Assembly: GCA_030248215.1 (NCBI GenBank)
Contig: JASANG010002720.1
Location: forward strand, 1-64,000
Reading direction: 5' to 3'
Source: Enoplolaimus lenunculus
Lineage: Eukaryota > Nematoda > Enoplea > Enoplida > Thoracostomopsidae
Length of the DNA stretch: 64,000 nt
A program made the position numbers and the translations under genes. Positions 33,101 to 42,600 of this stretch are shown in pieces (within the stretch, counting starts at the first letter, position 1; each line of letters begins with the position of its first letter). Under the pieces are notes generated by a model, which searched no databases, was not told where the DNA came from, and saw only the letters and a list, made by a program, of their open reading frames with translations.

Positions 33101-35018
33101 CCATACTACTAAACTGTGTGAAACTATCCAAAATGTTATCACCAAAATTGCTGGAACTTCTGGCAGAAATTCTACCGAAGCCAAGGTTAGACACAGAGGT
33201 CGATTTTCTGCCGGGGCCGAAAACAGACATTCGGTTGTACCCTGATATATACCTTTAGTGCGAATTCATGTACACGATCGCCTGCCCATACCGGATGCGT
33301 GTGTGCGTCGACAAATCCTACAAGAAACAATTTACCATATAACTAAACGTAACGCGCTTTTAAGGTAATTTTTTTGCAATATAGAAGTAAAAACTTCATC
33401 CAAAATGTAAAACGGCAAAGAATAAGTACGTATGCTACTGCTACGACTCCAAGATTAAAAATTGCTAAAGCCAAAACTTCTAATCATGACGCGGGCCAGT
33501 GGCCGAAAGGGAGCTGTATATTTCCTTCCATCAACAAAATTTTAACCACGCTTGTAAGCTCTGTTGAGTATTTGCATGCTCACCCTGAACAGTTTTAGCC
33601 TCCCCCCAGCGCCTATTCCAAACTGTATTGCACGTGTTACAGCCATGACGGCTGTTGTAACTTGAGAGAACCAAATGGTTCAAATGATGGCCAATGTATA
33701 GAATAGGGCTGTAACAGTAGTATAAGCATAATTCTAAGCCTAAGCCTAAAAATGAACATAAACCTAAGCCTAAGCGTAAAACCTAAGTAAAAAACTGTCT
33801 CAAACTCAAGCTTACTCTACTGCAGATCCGTTGAAAAACGTTCCGCTACTGATCTTTATATGGGCCAAAATCTCATAGAACATTTATACAAATTCTAAGA
33901 CAAAAGACATTCGTAACTTCGGTTGGTTAATACTAATTGAATGTGGATTAACATTGAAATTGTTTACATAAACAAACCTGGAATAACACATTTTCCCTTT
34001 GCGTCAATAATACTTTCGTACGTTGAACCGGTGAATTTTGAGCTAATTTCGCTGTCAGTACCAATTGCTTCGATGAGGCCGTTCCTGAAATTTGGTACGG
34101 AATTATATATGTATGCCAGTATCAAACGTGGATTTAGGCAAAAGTATTATTGTCTGCGTGTGCAAAATGTACGTAATTCAGAGTTTTACGGCAATATATA
34201 CAATCACTTCAATTCTTTAGAATCATATCACTGTAAATAGGAATAAGTAATGTATATAATTTTTAGTGTTTTCGATTCGGTAAATGCAAACATCCTGCTA
34301 AAACTCCTTCTACATATGCTGGACTTTGCATCCACACTCAATCATGTTCAGCGTTATTCTATGAAACTTGAATTTTTATTATTTAAAAGTTTTACTAAAA
34401 TGCTGAATAAGTTTTCTAGTATTGTGCGGCAACCACATTCAACTCAAGGGCATACCGAGGGGGGAGGGGGGCTACGATCCCCCATTCCGAATCAGTCCTT
34501 GTGTCGAATTCACATTTAATACAAAAAATTACGCCTAGCTTCTCGCTCGCTTCGTTCGCGAAGTTATTATTTAATTTTTGAAAAATTTTGCCTGTAGGGC
34601 TGTTCAAAGGAAAACTTCATAATCAAATCCCCGAGCCTAATCAGCTCAAAACTAAAGAACTAAGGTTGTTAACTGTTTTGACGCTTCACCGAAGTATTTT
34701 TGAGCGGATTTCAAAAATCGGCAAACAATTGGAAAATCTGTGTTAAAAGATTTATTGCCTTGTATCATATATCATTTTAACGATGTGGGGCCTTGAAATT
34801 GAATTGTATGGCACGGATTTTATCGTCTCGAACACAGTAGTGCTTGAAACTTACTGGCCAATAACGATCGAATAGCCTTCAGTCAAACTGCGAGATTGGT
34901 ACACGTACGGAGATTTCATAGCATCACCCCTAAGGCATGTCGAAGCGGTATCATCGGGCCTTAAAATTGTAACAATTTGTCGCGCATTCTTGATTAAACA
35001 ATTATATTTGAAATTCAT
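27110..35018 (-). CDS. AMDHD1: Imidazolonepropionase (AMDHD1/HutI-like amidohydrolase)
   Basis: Catalyses hydrolysis of 4-imidazolone-5-propanoate to N-formimino-L-glutamate, step 3 of histidine degradation, in the cytosol. I modelled eleven exons: 34855-35018, 33978-34084, 33253-33317, 32228-32363, 31760-31818, 30806-30888, 30611-30687, 30013-30161, 29046-29264, 28416-28576 and 27110-27200. Phases agree throughout and the sum is 1311 nt, giving 436 aa (human 426). Metal site [10 protein letters not shown] has His96 and His98. SGYGL is at 166-170, CGAH at 198-201, FHGDELHP at 268-275 and LGTDFNPN at 340-347 with Asp343, so the amidohydrolase residues expected in a working enzyme are present. 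The start is the first ATG after a strong acceptor at 35031-35032. Introns hold at least five transposon copies, one abutting the exon 3 donor. It lies between the two PAPS transporter copies on the same strand, but kilobases apart, so no operon is suggested. Confidence 0.95.
27779..27970. mobile_element. Family 1 TTAGGC MITE in the last AMDHD1 intron
   Basis: Ends GGACCATGTAAAGATCAGGG and TTGTTTACATTGGCC are inverted. Flanks GAAAAAGC and GAAACAGC match 7/8. The interior holds GGCTTAGGTTTAGGCTTAGG-type tracts. Confidence 0.8.
29364..29518. mobile_element. MITE with CCCGTAGCCAG / CTGGCTACGG ends
   Basis: ACCCGTAGCCAGAGAGG at the left is inverted against GTGAACTGGCTACGGTT at the right. It lies in intron 8 of AMDHD1, about 100 bp from the acceptor of exon 9. 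Confidence 0.65.
29627..29924. mobile_element. TA-flanked MITE (family 2), short form
   Basis: TACTGTATTGACCCGAATAA at the left and its near complement CTTATTCGGGTCATTACAGTA at the right, with TA borders. Compared with 18985-19428 it lacks part of the left interior. It lies in intron 8 of AMDHD1. Confidence 0.85.
30341..30512. mobile_element. hAT-like MITE (family 3), short form
   Basis: CAGTGGCGGATCCAGG starts it and CCATGGATCCGCATTG ends it. Flanks ATCACAGG and ATCACTGG match 7/8. It lies in intron 7 of AMDHD1. The family 2-like internal segment present in the two long forms is absent. Confidence 0.85.
31009..31385. mobile_element. hAT-like MITE (family 3), long form
   Basis: Ends CAGTGGCGGATCCAGG and CGATCCGCCATTG, with AACATAGG on both sides as a perfect 8-bp target duplication. 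It contains an extra internal segment starting ACTGTAGAGACCCAAATAAG. It lies in intron 5 of AMDHD1. Confidence 0.92.
32951..33244. mobile_element. MITE with CAGGGTG ends (family 4) abutting the AMDHD1 exon 3 donor
   Basis: CAGGGTGAAACG at the left and CGGTTGTACCCTG at the right are inverted. Flanks ATATCTAC (32943-32950) and ATATATAC (33245-33252) match 7/8. The right duplication contains the plus-strand AC (33251-33252) that is the GT splice donor of AMDHD1 exon 3. The interior has CCGGAGTCGGAGCCGGGG-type tracts. Confidence 0.85.
33689..33866. mobile_element. Family 1 TTAGGC MITE in AMDHD1 intron 2
   Basis: GGCCAATGTATAGAATAGGG at the left and GATCTTTATATGGGCC at the right, with CCTAAGCCTAAGC tracts inside. 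Target duplication is not recognisable, so this may be an older copy. Confidence 0.75.
34440..34615. repeat. GC-rich repeat with GGGGGGCTACGATCCCC core in AMDHD1 intron 1
   Basis: GGGCATACCGAGGGGGGAGG is followed by ACGATCCCCCATTCCG and, 110 bp on, GCCTGTAGGGCTGTTC. The style matches other small GC-ended MITEs, but no second copy was found in the window. Confidence 0.35.
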
Positions 35019-35030
35019 TGCTATATCTAA

Positions 35031-35032
35031 TC
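35031..35032 (-). promoter_or_regulatory. Splice acceptor 13 bp upstream of the AMDHD1 start codon
   Basis: On the coding strand TTTTGCTTTTTTAG precedes ATTAGATATAGCA and the ATG. This is a strong nematode-style acceptor. It is either the trans-splice site for a spliced leader or the end of a 5' UTR intron. Confidence 0.6.
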
Positions 35033-35121
35033 TAAAAAAGCAAAATAGAATTAACTTAACACAAATTCCTAATTTTTTGACGTACAAAACCTTAGCTCAT
35101 CAGTCTGCGAATTTCAAAGTA

Positions 35122-35178
35122 ATGCCCGAACTAGTGGCCTAAGGATTCTGAGGCAAGCGCTCTACTACTGCATCACGA
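35122..35178 (-). ncRNA. tRNA-like sequence, second of a tandem pair
   Basis: On the minus strand GATGCAGTAGTAGAGCGC resembles a tRNA D arm/A box and CCACTAGTTCGGGC resembles a T arm. It is a diverged repeat of 35193-35261. Stems are incomplete, so this is a pseudogene or SINE piece. Confidence 0.4.
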
Positions 35179-35192
35179 AAAAGCGGATTGAT

Positions 35193-35261
35193 ACTGGCCG
35201 TTTCGAACTAGAGGCCTAAAAGGTTTCCGAAGCAAGAGCTCTACCACTGCGCCACGTAGCC
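35193..35261 (-). ncRNA. tRNA-like sequence, first of a tandem pair
   Basis: On the minus strand GGCTACGTGGCGCAGTGGTA with GAGC gives a convincing D arm/A box, and CTCTAGTTCGAAAC a B box, about 65 nt overall. The anticodon stem does not close. It lies about 175-245 bp upstream of the AMDHD1 start codon on the same strand. Confidence 0.45.
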
Positions 35262-35279
35262 TGCCTCTCTAACTTGTTC

Positions 35280-36465
35280 AACCGTAGAATATATGTCGAC
35301 CGTATGCTGCAAGCAAGCAAACAATACAGCGCAATGCACATGCTTATACACACGGACAAGCATGTATCACATGTTTACAACGTTGACGTCAATGAAAATA
35401 GGTTCGGAATGTGTTTTAGTACATTTCAAATTTAAAAACATCATAACAAATAAAGCTAAAACGTTTTAAAAATTTAAATTTTAAACTTTGAACAAGCGGT
35501 AATTATATGTTGATTAATGTCAAAGCATCGTCTATTTCAGTTGCAATTTATAGGCAAACATTACATTTTGCGTGTAAAAACAACATTACAGACGCAATGC
35601 GCACAGCGCATCCCCTTTGAAGTGTCGTTTAACTGTAAAATTGAAACGTTTTAGTCTTCACTATTATAAAATTAATCAGAATTTAAACGAGCCATTTGTA
35701 CTAAATGTAACATCATTACCGTTCGAGTAACTGTTGAGCGGACGGACGCCATATTCTGGGCACTGAAACCAAAATGCTCCAGTAGCTAACACACTGAAGG
35801 TAAAAACTTCAGTGTTGAGCACTCAACTGCAGTGAAACAAACAAGAAGAAAGACTGATATTCATTTTGCCTCTCCAGAGGATTCCCCTGTTACGAACTGT
35901 TATTTACTTTTAATTCTCAAGCCTAAGCGTCCCATTAACGGAAAAAATCACTGGTGAGCGAGCGGGAAGCCGATGCTCAGTTTAGTGCTAAATCTTAGTA
36001 TAAGATCACGGTGCTGATCATTATTGGATTCCATGGTCGGGGTTGTCAGATAATAGCATCCGCCAGTGGGTTCGTATGCAGATTATTTTCAAAAAGGAGA
36101 TAGGTATACTGGAGTGACCAAAATGACACGAGGATAAGAAGAAGGATCACTATTTTAGGTCAGAATCAATAGGAATATTTATTTTTAAATAGATTCCGTA
36201 AATGAACAGGGTCCAAAATGACCCGAATAAGTGAGGGAGGTAAGAGTCCATGGCTTCTATTTTGGGTTACACCCTATGGTTGTATTAACATGTATCGAAG
36301 CCAATTATAGGCTTCATTTTTAAGATTTTGAAACTTAGTGACCTGAATTTTTAGTCTTGAGCCTTTTTCAGTAATTTTATCTTTCAGACTTGCCTAAGTA
36401 GGTAAGTGCTATATAATACAATTTCTGCTTTTAGACCTTTCTAAATCCTCAGCAAGAACTAACCC
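35280..36465. other. Intergenic DNA with family 2 remnants
   Basis: Mostly AT-rich. An inverted family 2 fragment lies near 35865-35930 (TTTTGCCTCTCCAGAGG, then ACGAACTGTTATTTAC), and GGGTCCAAAATGACCCGAAT with AAG at 36209-36231 is another trace. No gene. Confidence 0.45.
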
Positions 36466-36469
36466 CGAT

Positions 36470-37380
36470 GCCCATCACTATGCACTCCGATGTAAGCGGA
36501 TATCCGTTTCCGCTTCGGTAAAAATGGGTGTCAGTGTCTGTTTCCGTTAATATAGAAATACAACCAATTCTGCTAATTTTATGCTCAAAATCTAGTTGTA
36601 CGTCTCGCAATTTTTCATACAAGGTGCGATTACTAGAAATGAAATAAAATTATGAAATTCATCCAAAATATAAAAAACTTCCGTGCATCGGTATCTTTTC
36701 TGTCAAATTTTACAAAGCCGAATGAATATTTGGGCTCATGTATACTTTACTGCCGACCCAAAATGCCAACGTCCCAGCTCCGGTAAAAATTGTACGGGAG
36801 CCAGACCACCGGTTGTATCCTACCAAGCCTGTTTTGCTAGACGAGTCAGGTTCTTAAGAGAATCTGGTTGTAACTTTTTTGAATACAATTGAGGTACTTG
36901 GTAGAATTAACAAGTTAATAATATTGAAACATTAACTCAACTGCCTAATTTCGCTTCATCTACGGCCAGGGTGCAAGCGGAGGTGAAAAAACCGGAGTCG
37001 GAAGTCAACGGAACTTGCCGGAGGTGATGCGAAATTAGGTAACAAAAATGATGGTTAATTAGTTAATTTTAGCCAACATCTGCAAAATAATAAGTTGTTT
37101 CGTTTTACGCTAATTTCCTGCGAAATTTCGGAAATTCTTTCCTGAAAATTGTGACAAAAGTAAAACGAAACTCGCTTAACAAATAAATTATGCATAATTT
37201 TACTACCGAAATTACCGGAACCTCCGGAAAAATTTTACTGGAGCCGGAGGCCGGTTTTTTACCGGAGCCGGACCTCTGGTTGTACGCTGCCTAAGACAAA
37301 TTTTGTTGACCTCCGGTTTCGGTATTCTTCTCCTCTGGTTGCGCTCTGGCTTCCAGTTTTATTACTACCCGTTTTTAGCT
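36470..37380. repeat. CCGG(A/T)-rich dispersed repeats, family 4 type
   Basis: AGGGTGCAAGCGGAGG at about 36968 and GGTTGTACGCTGCC at about 37280 look like decayed family 4 ends around tracts such as CCGGAACCTCCGGAAA and GGAGCCGGAGGCCGG. A second, partial copy (TATCCGTTTCCGCTTCGG, TTGTATCC) lies at 36490-36840. The stretch is non-coding. Confidence 0.5.
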
Positions 37381-37463
37381 TACTTGTAATCCGATAAATA
37401 CTGCTGGGCGCCATCCCAGTTTACAAGATAGTTTAGGTAAAAATGATGGTATATATAAATTTT

Positions 37464-37835
37464 AGTTAGACATGGTGTAAACGGATAGTAAAAATAACGC
37501 AAACGGATAGTGAACAAAATAACGGCAACAGATAAATGTTTCAAAAATGTGTATTTTTCTGCAAACGAGGCGTGCATATATTCACCGTTTTTTTTCAAAA
37601 GTAAAGAAAAACTGTCGTATGCATCGAAATTTTTAACATTTTGGATGAATTTCGTAATTTTTATTTTTTTAACCAATTGTAGCATAACGGTAACGAAAAA
37701 TTTCGAGTTATATATACGTGGTTTATAATTAATTTTACATGTAAAAATAACAGAATCTCCGTGCTTTCTACAACGGAAACGGACACCGTTTTTACCGGAA
37801 ACGGATATTCGGTTACACCCTGATTTCAAATTATT
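37464..37835. mobile_element. Family 4 MITE (ATGGTGTAAACGG / GGTTACACCCTG)
   Basis: Ends are inverted with mismatches and the interior ends GGAAACGGATATTCGGTTAC. The minus-strand frame 37380-37853 is a by-product. No target duplication was found. Confidence 0.55.
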
Positions 37836-38056
37836 GCTAATTTTCAACATCACCAGATTTTCCGTTTTTGCACCTCAAATCAATTTCTCGTTTTGTGTGT
37901 TTTAACATGCACACGCTGGTATAAGTATACATAGAGTCATCTGAGTGGTTTTCGACTAAAAATCTAACACTAAATATTTAATAGAACACGATATATTGTA
38001 ATGTTTCACAAAAGATTATGCATATGGATCAAAAACTTACTGGTATAAAAAATCAG

Positions 38057-38233
38057 GGCCCATGTATAGAACAGGGCCGGAACAGTAGTATAAGCATTTT
38101 CCTAAGCCTAAAGCTAAACCTAAGCGTATGGATAAGCCTATTCCTAAGCCTATGCAAAAATTAGTGTAAAGCTTAAACTGACTCTATTATCGCCCCTACG
38201 AAAAACGATCCGGCCCTGTTTTATACATGGGCC
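38057..38233. mobile_element. hAT-like MITE carrying TTAGGC tracts (family 1), intact
   Basis: GGCCCATGTATAGAACAGGG and CCCTGTTTTATACATGGGCC are inverted, and AAAATCAG flanks both sides as a perfect 8-bp target duplication. The interior has CCTAAGCCTAAAGC tracts. Confidence 0.92.
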
Positions 38234-39617
38234 AAAATCAGCAATCAAACAAGAACAAGCCCATAAAGCATGTTTTATCCAAATTAGTGAAATTATGATG
38301 CAAACGAAGTGTTTTGACATACGACTGCAACGAAACCATGTGTGTTACCGCCAAGAGGCAACCGGGGGTCGAATTGAGGCTAGATTATTAAATCGGCAGT
38401 TTTTGAACACTTTCGGTTACACCCAGGGCACCCCAATGTCACCGGAACATTTATTACTAAGCTTCTGAGACTGAAGTAAAATACATCTGTTCATAAAATA
38501 TTTCACTCTTTACATGTTCAGTTCGAAAGAAACCATTTTTGTGAATATTTTGGGCACACAAAGTTTTCGATTCCCCCACAAATTGCCGATCCACACTTTG
38601 CATAGATCTACAAGTGTTCCACACAGAAATATAACGGAAGCATATACACAGCACAGTATCTACTGTTTACAGGGTATAATATACCAATAAACATATGATA
38701 AACATATTTCATTTATTGCACTGAATGGAACCCAGCAAATAATTAAACCAGCACATCGGTCTTCAATCTGCGTTGTTAAAACAAGCATCATATGAAAATT
38801 TTAGTTTATAGCAGAACAACAAATTTCGATGTTGATATTAACTCTAACTGTGTTGATGTCATGATATAACTTCGCTATATACTTAGAATTCAATCACAAA
38901 ATTACAAACAAACCAGCGCATTGCACAATCCGAATAATATGTTGAACTCAACTAAGAATAAATTCGTCCATGTTATAGTTTTGACGAACATTTCAATTCA
39001 GTCATCATATAAATAAATACGCATTGTATATGCATATGCATACAGAGAACAACTTGAAGAAAACTAACGATAAATCCAACAAAAAAATAACTATATCACA
39101 GCATAAAAATATCACATCACACATAAACATCGGTTAAGCGTCATTCACACGTGCAAATTTTTATAGCGAGAACTAGCTTCTGAAGGTTTAGTTCGAAAAT
39201 CTATAACAAAACTTGCAGCTACGGGGCTTAAACGAATATGACGAAGTATTGCACATTTCAAATAATTCTGTCAGCGGGAGTATAAAAATATTTATAGTAT
39301 TGGTCTTAAACTAGATAATTTACAAAAAGAAAAAAGAAAAACAATAATAGTTGATAGTTGGTTGATTATACCCATGAAAATGCCAACAATGCATTGCTTT
39401 AGAAAAGAATGGGTAGAATATTAATGTTTAAGTAAGACCGCAATGTGAATTGCATGACAAGAAAACAAATAGCTAAATTGGACAGTTGATCTTTAGTAGA
39501 ACTGAATTGAAAGTAAACCGGATACTGCTGGACAATTTAAATAGAACGTATTTTGTTGCAGCATTTTTTGTTGAGTGCTTTGCTTCGATTGTCCGTTTTC
39601 TGGTACACATCTTTTAG
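38234..39617. other. AT-rich intergenic DNA with a family 6 remnant
   Basis: 39136-39230 (GTCATTCACACGTGCAAATT to AGCTACGGGGCTTAA) is a shortened relative of 19680-19973. Otherwise nothing recognised. Confidence 0.45.
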
Positions 39618-39623
39618 TTTATT
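39618..39623 (-). promoter_or_regulatory. AATAAA poly(A) signal of PAPS transporter copy B
   Basis: TTTATT on the plus strand, 64 bp past the stop at 39687, reads AATAAA on the coding strand. Confidence 0.6.
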
Positions 39624-39686
39624 TTAGATAAAAATTAGAAGAGCACAAAATACATTGTGTTAAAAATTCGCACGTTCCATACCTTC

Positions 39687-42600
39687 TTATTTTCTTGTTG
39701 CCCTTATACGATCGCGATTAGATAAATAAGTTCGTAGAACGAGCGCTGTGAACACAACTACGACTCCCAAGGAAGCTGTGGGGGGCAGTTTATGGCCAAA
39801 AATGAGACAAGACAAAAATATGGACGCAGCTTGACGAATGGTCATCATTATAGTGAACGTGACAACGCCGAACCAATTGAGAGTCCAAAAAATGAACAGT
39901 TGACCAGTTGCTGAGCAAAGTGAAATAAGGAAAAGATCTTTGACAAATTCAGGATATGCGTACATGAACATTAGTGTTGGATGTAACCGCCACTGGCATA
40001 ACTGAAGTAACACAAATCTAACAAACGATCGCATGATGCATCTATGTTCGTCACAATATCGAAATAATACAAATTAAGTACGAGCTGTGTTGAAAAGACA
40101 AGGGATATAACCAAGGCACACCTTCAGAATCATTAAACCTCACTAACGAAAACAGAGCAAGTTCGCAAATAGTGTAAGACGAATAGGTCACTATGTATAT
40201 CAGTCGTTAAAATTTGCCGGGAGTAGCTCAAGCGTCAGCAAACGGTAGAAAACCCAAATACAACTTCAGGAGCGAAGTATGCTATACGAACGATCCGACA
40301 TATCGTGAAAAACGTTCGTCAAATTTCGCTAACACGATGCAGATAAATGCATATGTACCACTTTCGACACCGAACTGCTCCATACTGTTCTTAACACAAC
40401 ACAGTACCTTGCAAATATCCCAAAAATTACCTCAGACATAAACGTAAACAGCGACGAAAACGCATTTACACCGCACATCATTTGATATGACGTCATTGAG
40501 TAAGTTTTGAACAAATTGCCCTGCCAATTTGATGTAAAGCTATCGAATAAGAGATATCCGGCCATCAATATTATGCCTGACGCTGTGGTCACACGCTCAT
40601 CGGATCTTGTTTCTTCGGTATGCGCATGAGCTTAAAATGAAACGCAATAAAACATAACCATATAAATGTGTGGCTCGTGTATAGAACAGGGCCGTAAAAG
40701 TAGTATAAGCATATTCCTAAGTCTAAGCCTAAGCGTATGGATGAGCCTATTCCTAACCATAAACCTAAGCCTAAGCAAAGTAATTAGCCTAAAGCTTAAA
40801 CTGACTCTATTATAGCACCTCCGGAAAACGATCCGGCTGTGTTCTATACATGGGCCAAATGTGTTATACCAAGAAACTTGTCTTATACTACTAGGTGGAT
40901 ACTGTATGAAATATATAGATAATTCTGACTACGACAATCACATTGAGCAAAAAATGCGCTACCTCTTGACCACAGGAATAAACCAACTCCAAGAGAAATC
41001 ATGGACGCTGTTCCGTATTGATTCCATGGATAGCTGCGCTTCATAACAAGTCGACCCATCATCATAACAGGGATGATTTTAGATACTTTTCCTACAACAT
41101 ACAAAACGTTTTTTCTGGATGAAACAAATGAAAAACTATCTTCACAAAATAGAAATTTATCCCAATTTGGTATATCTCTCAAGCAGGAATGACCAATCTT
41201 GGTCTCTGGATTAGGCTGGTCTGGTTCTCGATCTCGCTTTTCTTGAGTCTCAGTGGTTTGCAAATTGAGACCAAAGAGGTGTAAAAGCGGTAAATAACTG
41301 CTATTAACTGAGCTACTTTGAGTTGATGAATGGACGTAATGTTTTGCTCATATTTTGGACTAAATGTATAAGCGTGAACCACTAACAATTGGGTGTTGTT
41401 TACTTTCCTGAATACTATGACTGTTTAATATAAGTCTGGAGTTCCCCAAAGTGATAATATAACTACATTATGACATGAATGGCTTAGGCTTAGGTTTACT
41501 TTTCAGCTTAGGCATTTGCGTGTGGAAGTTTCGAAAAGGTATAAAAATTTACAATTTCGCAATTAACACTTGCAAGGACGTGAAAAGAAAATAATCGTGC
41601 GAGAAGTGTTTAACAATAAAAGCTGTATATAACGATAATACAGGCGCATTTGAAAAACTTATTCGACAAATCGATATAAAAATTCACAAATCCACGTTTA
41701 ACACGAATAAAGTGGGGTACTTTTTCATTACGTTTCTCTGTAAATTTTGTCTTGTGGGCTTATTGTTATATGAAAAGTTGCCCGGGGGTCGTCATGTTTT
41801 ATGGAGAGCGAAATTTTTTGTGAAACCGGTAAAATCGCTATCTAGTTCCAGTATACGGAAAACTAATATTCGGTCACATCGTGATAACATAGCCCATATA
41901 TCCCACACGTAGAGTTTATCAGTGCAGAACGACGGTAAATGTTATTGGATCTGTTGTCAACGAACGCAATTTCAACGATGTTGGCGGAATATCAATCAAC
42001 GGATATTCACAATCGGCTGTTACCACCTAACGTTGAAAAGTTGTCTTTCAGTAAAAAATTTGCGTGCAATAGGTTTTAACTCTAGGGAACTGCCGCAACT
42101 GCCCGCTCCCGAACGTTATAATGAAGACATGTAGATAGAACTTTTTGTTATTATCACATTTTAATTACTCAATACGGTATGCAATAGACATTATATTTTA
42201 GAGTATTTTAGAGTACATAAAACAATGTTTAGGAATTCTGTGACTCGCAATGATTCCAACACCGCTGCGACTTTACTGAATCCAATTCCGAATCGCAGTC
42301 TCGACTGCGAAAAATTCCCTCATAACATCTGTACTAATTCGTTTCAGACGGAAGTTTTGTAACTACGTTGTAAAGTGGAACTTCATTGTTTTTGTCAGTT
42401 AGTTTTTATGTCAATAAGATTTTGTGAAGAGATCCTTTTATGCCATATAAAACTAAATACTCTCACTGCGAAAAGCCGAGACCACGACCTCATTACGGAG
42501 ACCAGCCATCAAAAGTCGCGGTAGATTAATTTTGGTCAAAGAACTGTTCAGAATGTTTTAATGAAACATAATTTTTAATACTTTTAGGTTTTTTCTTACC

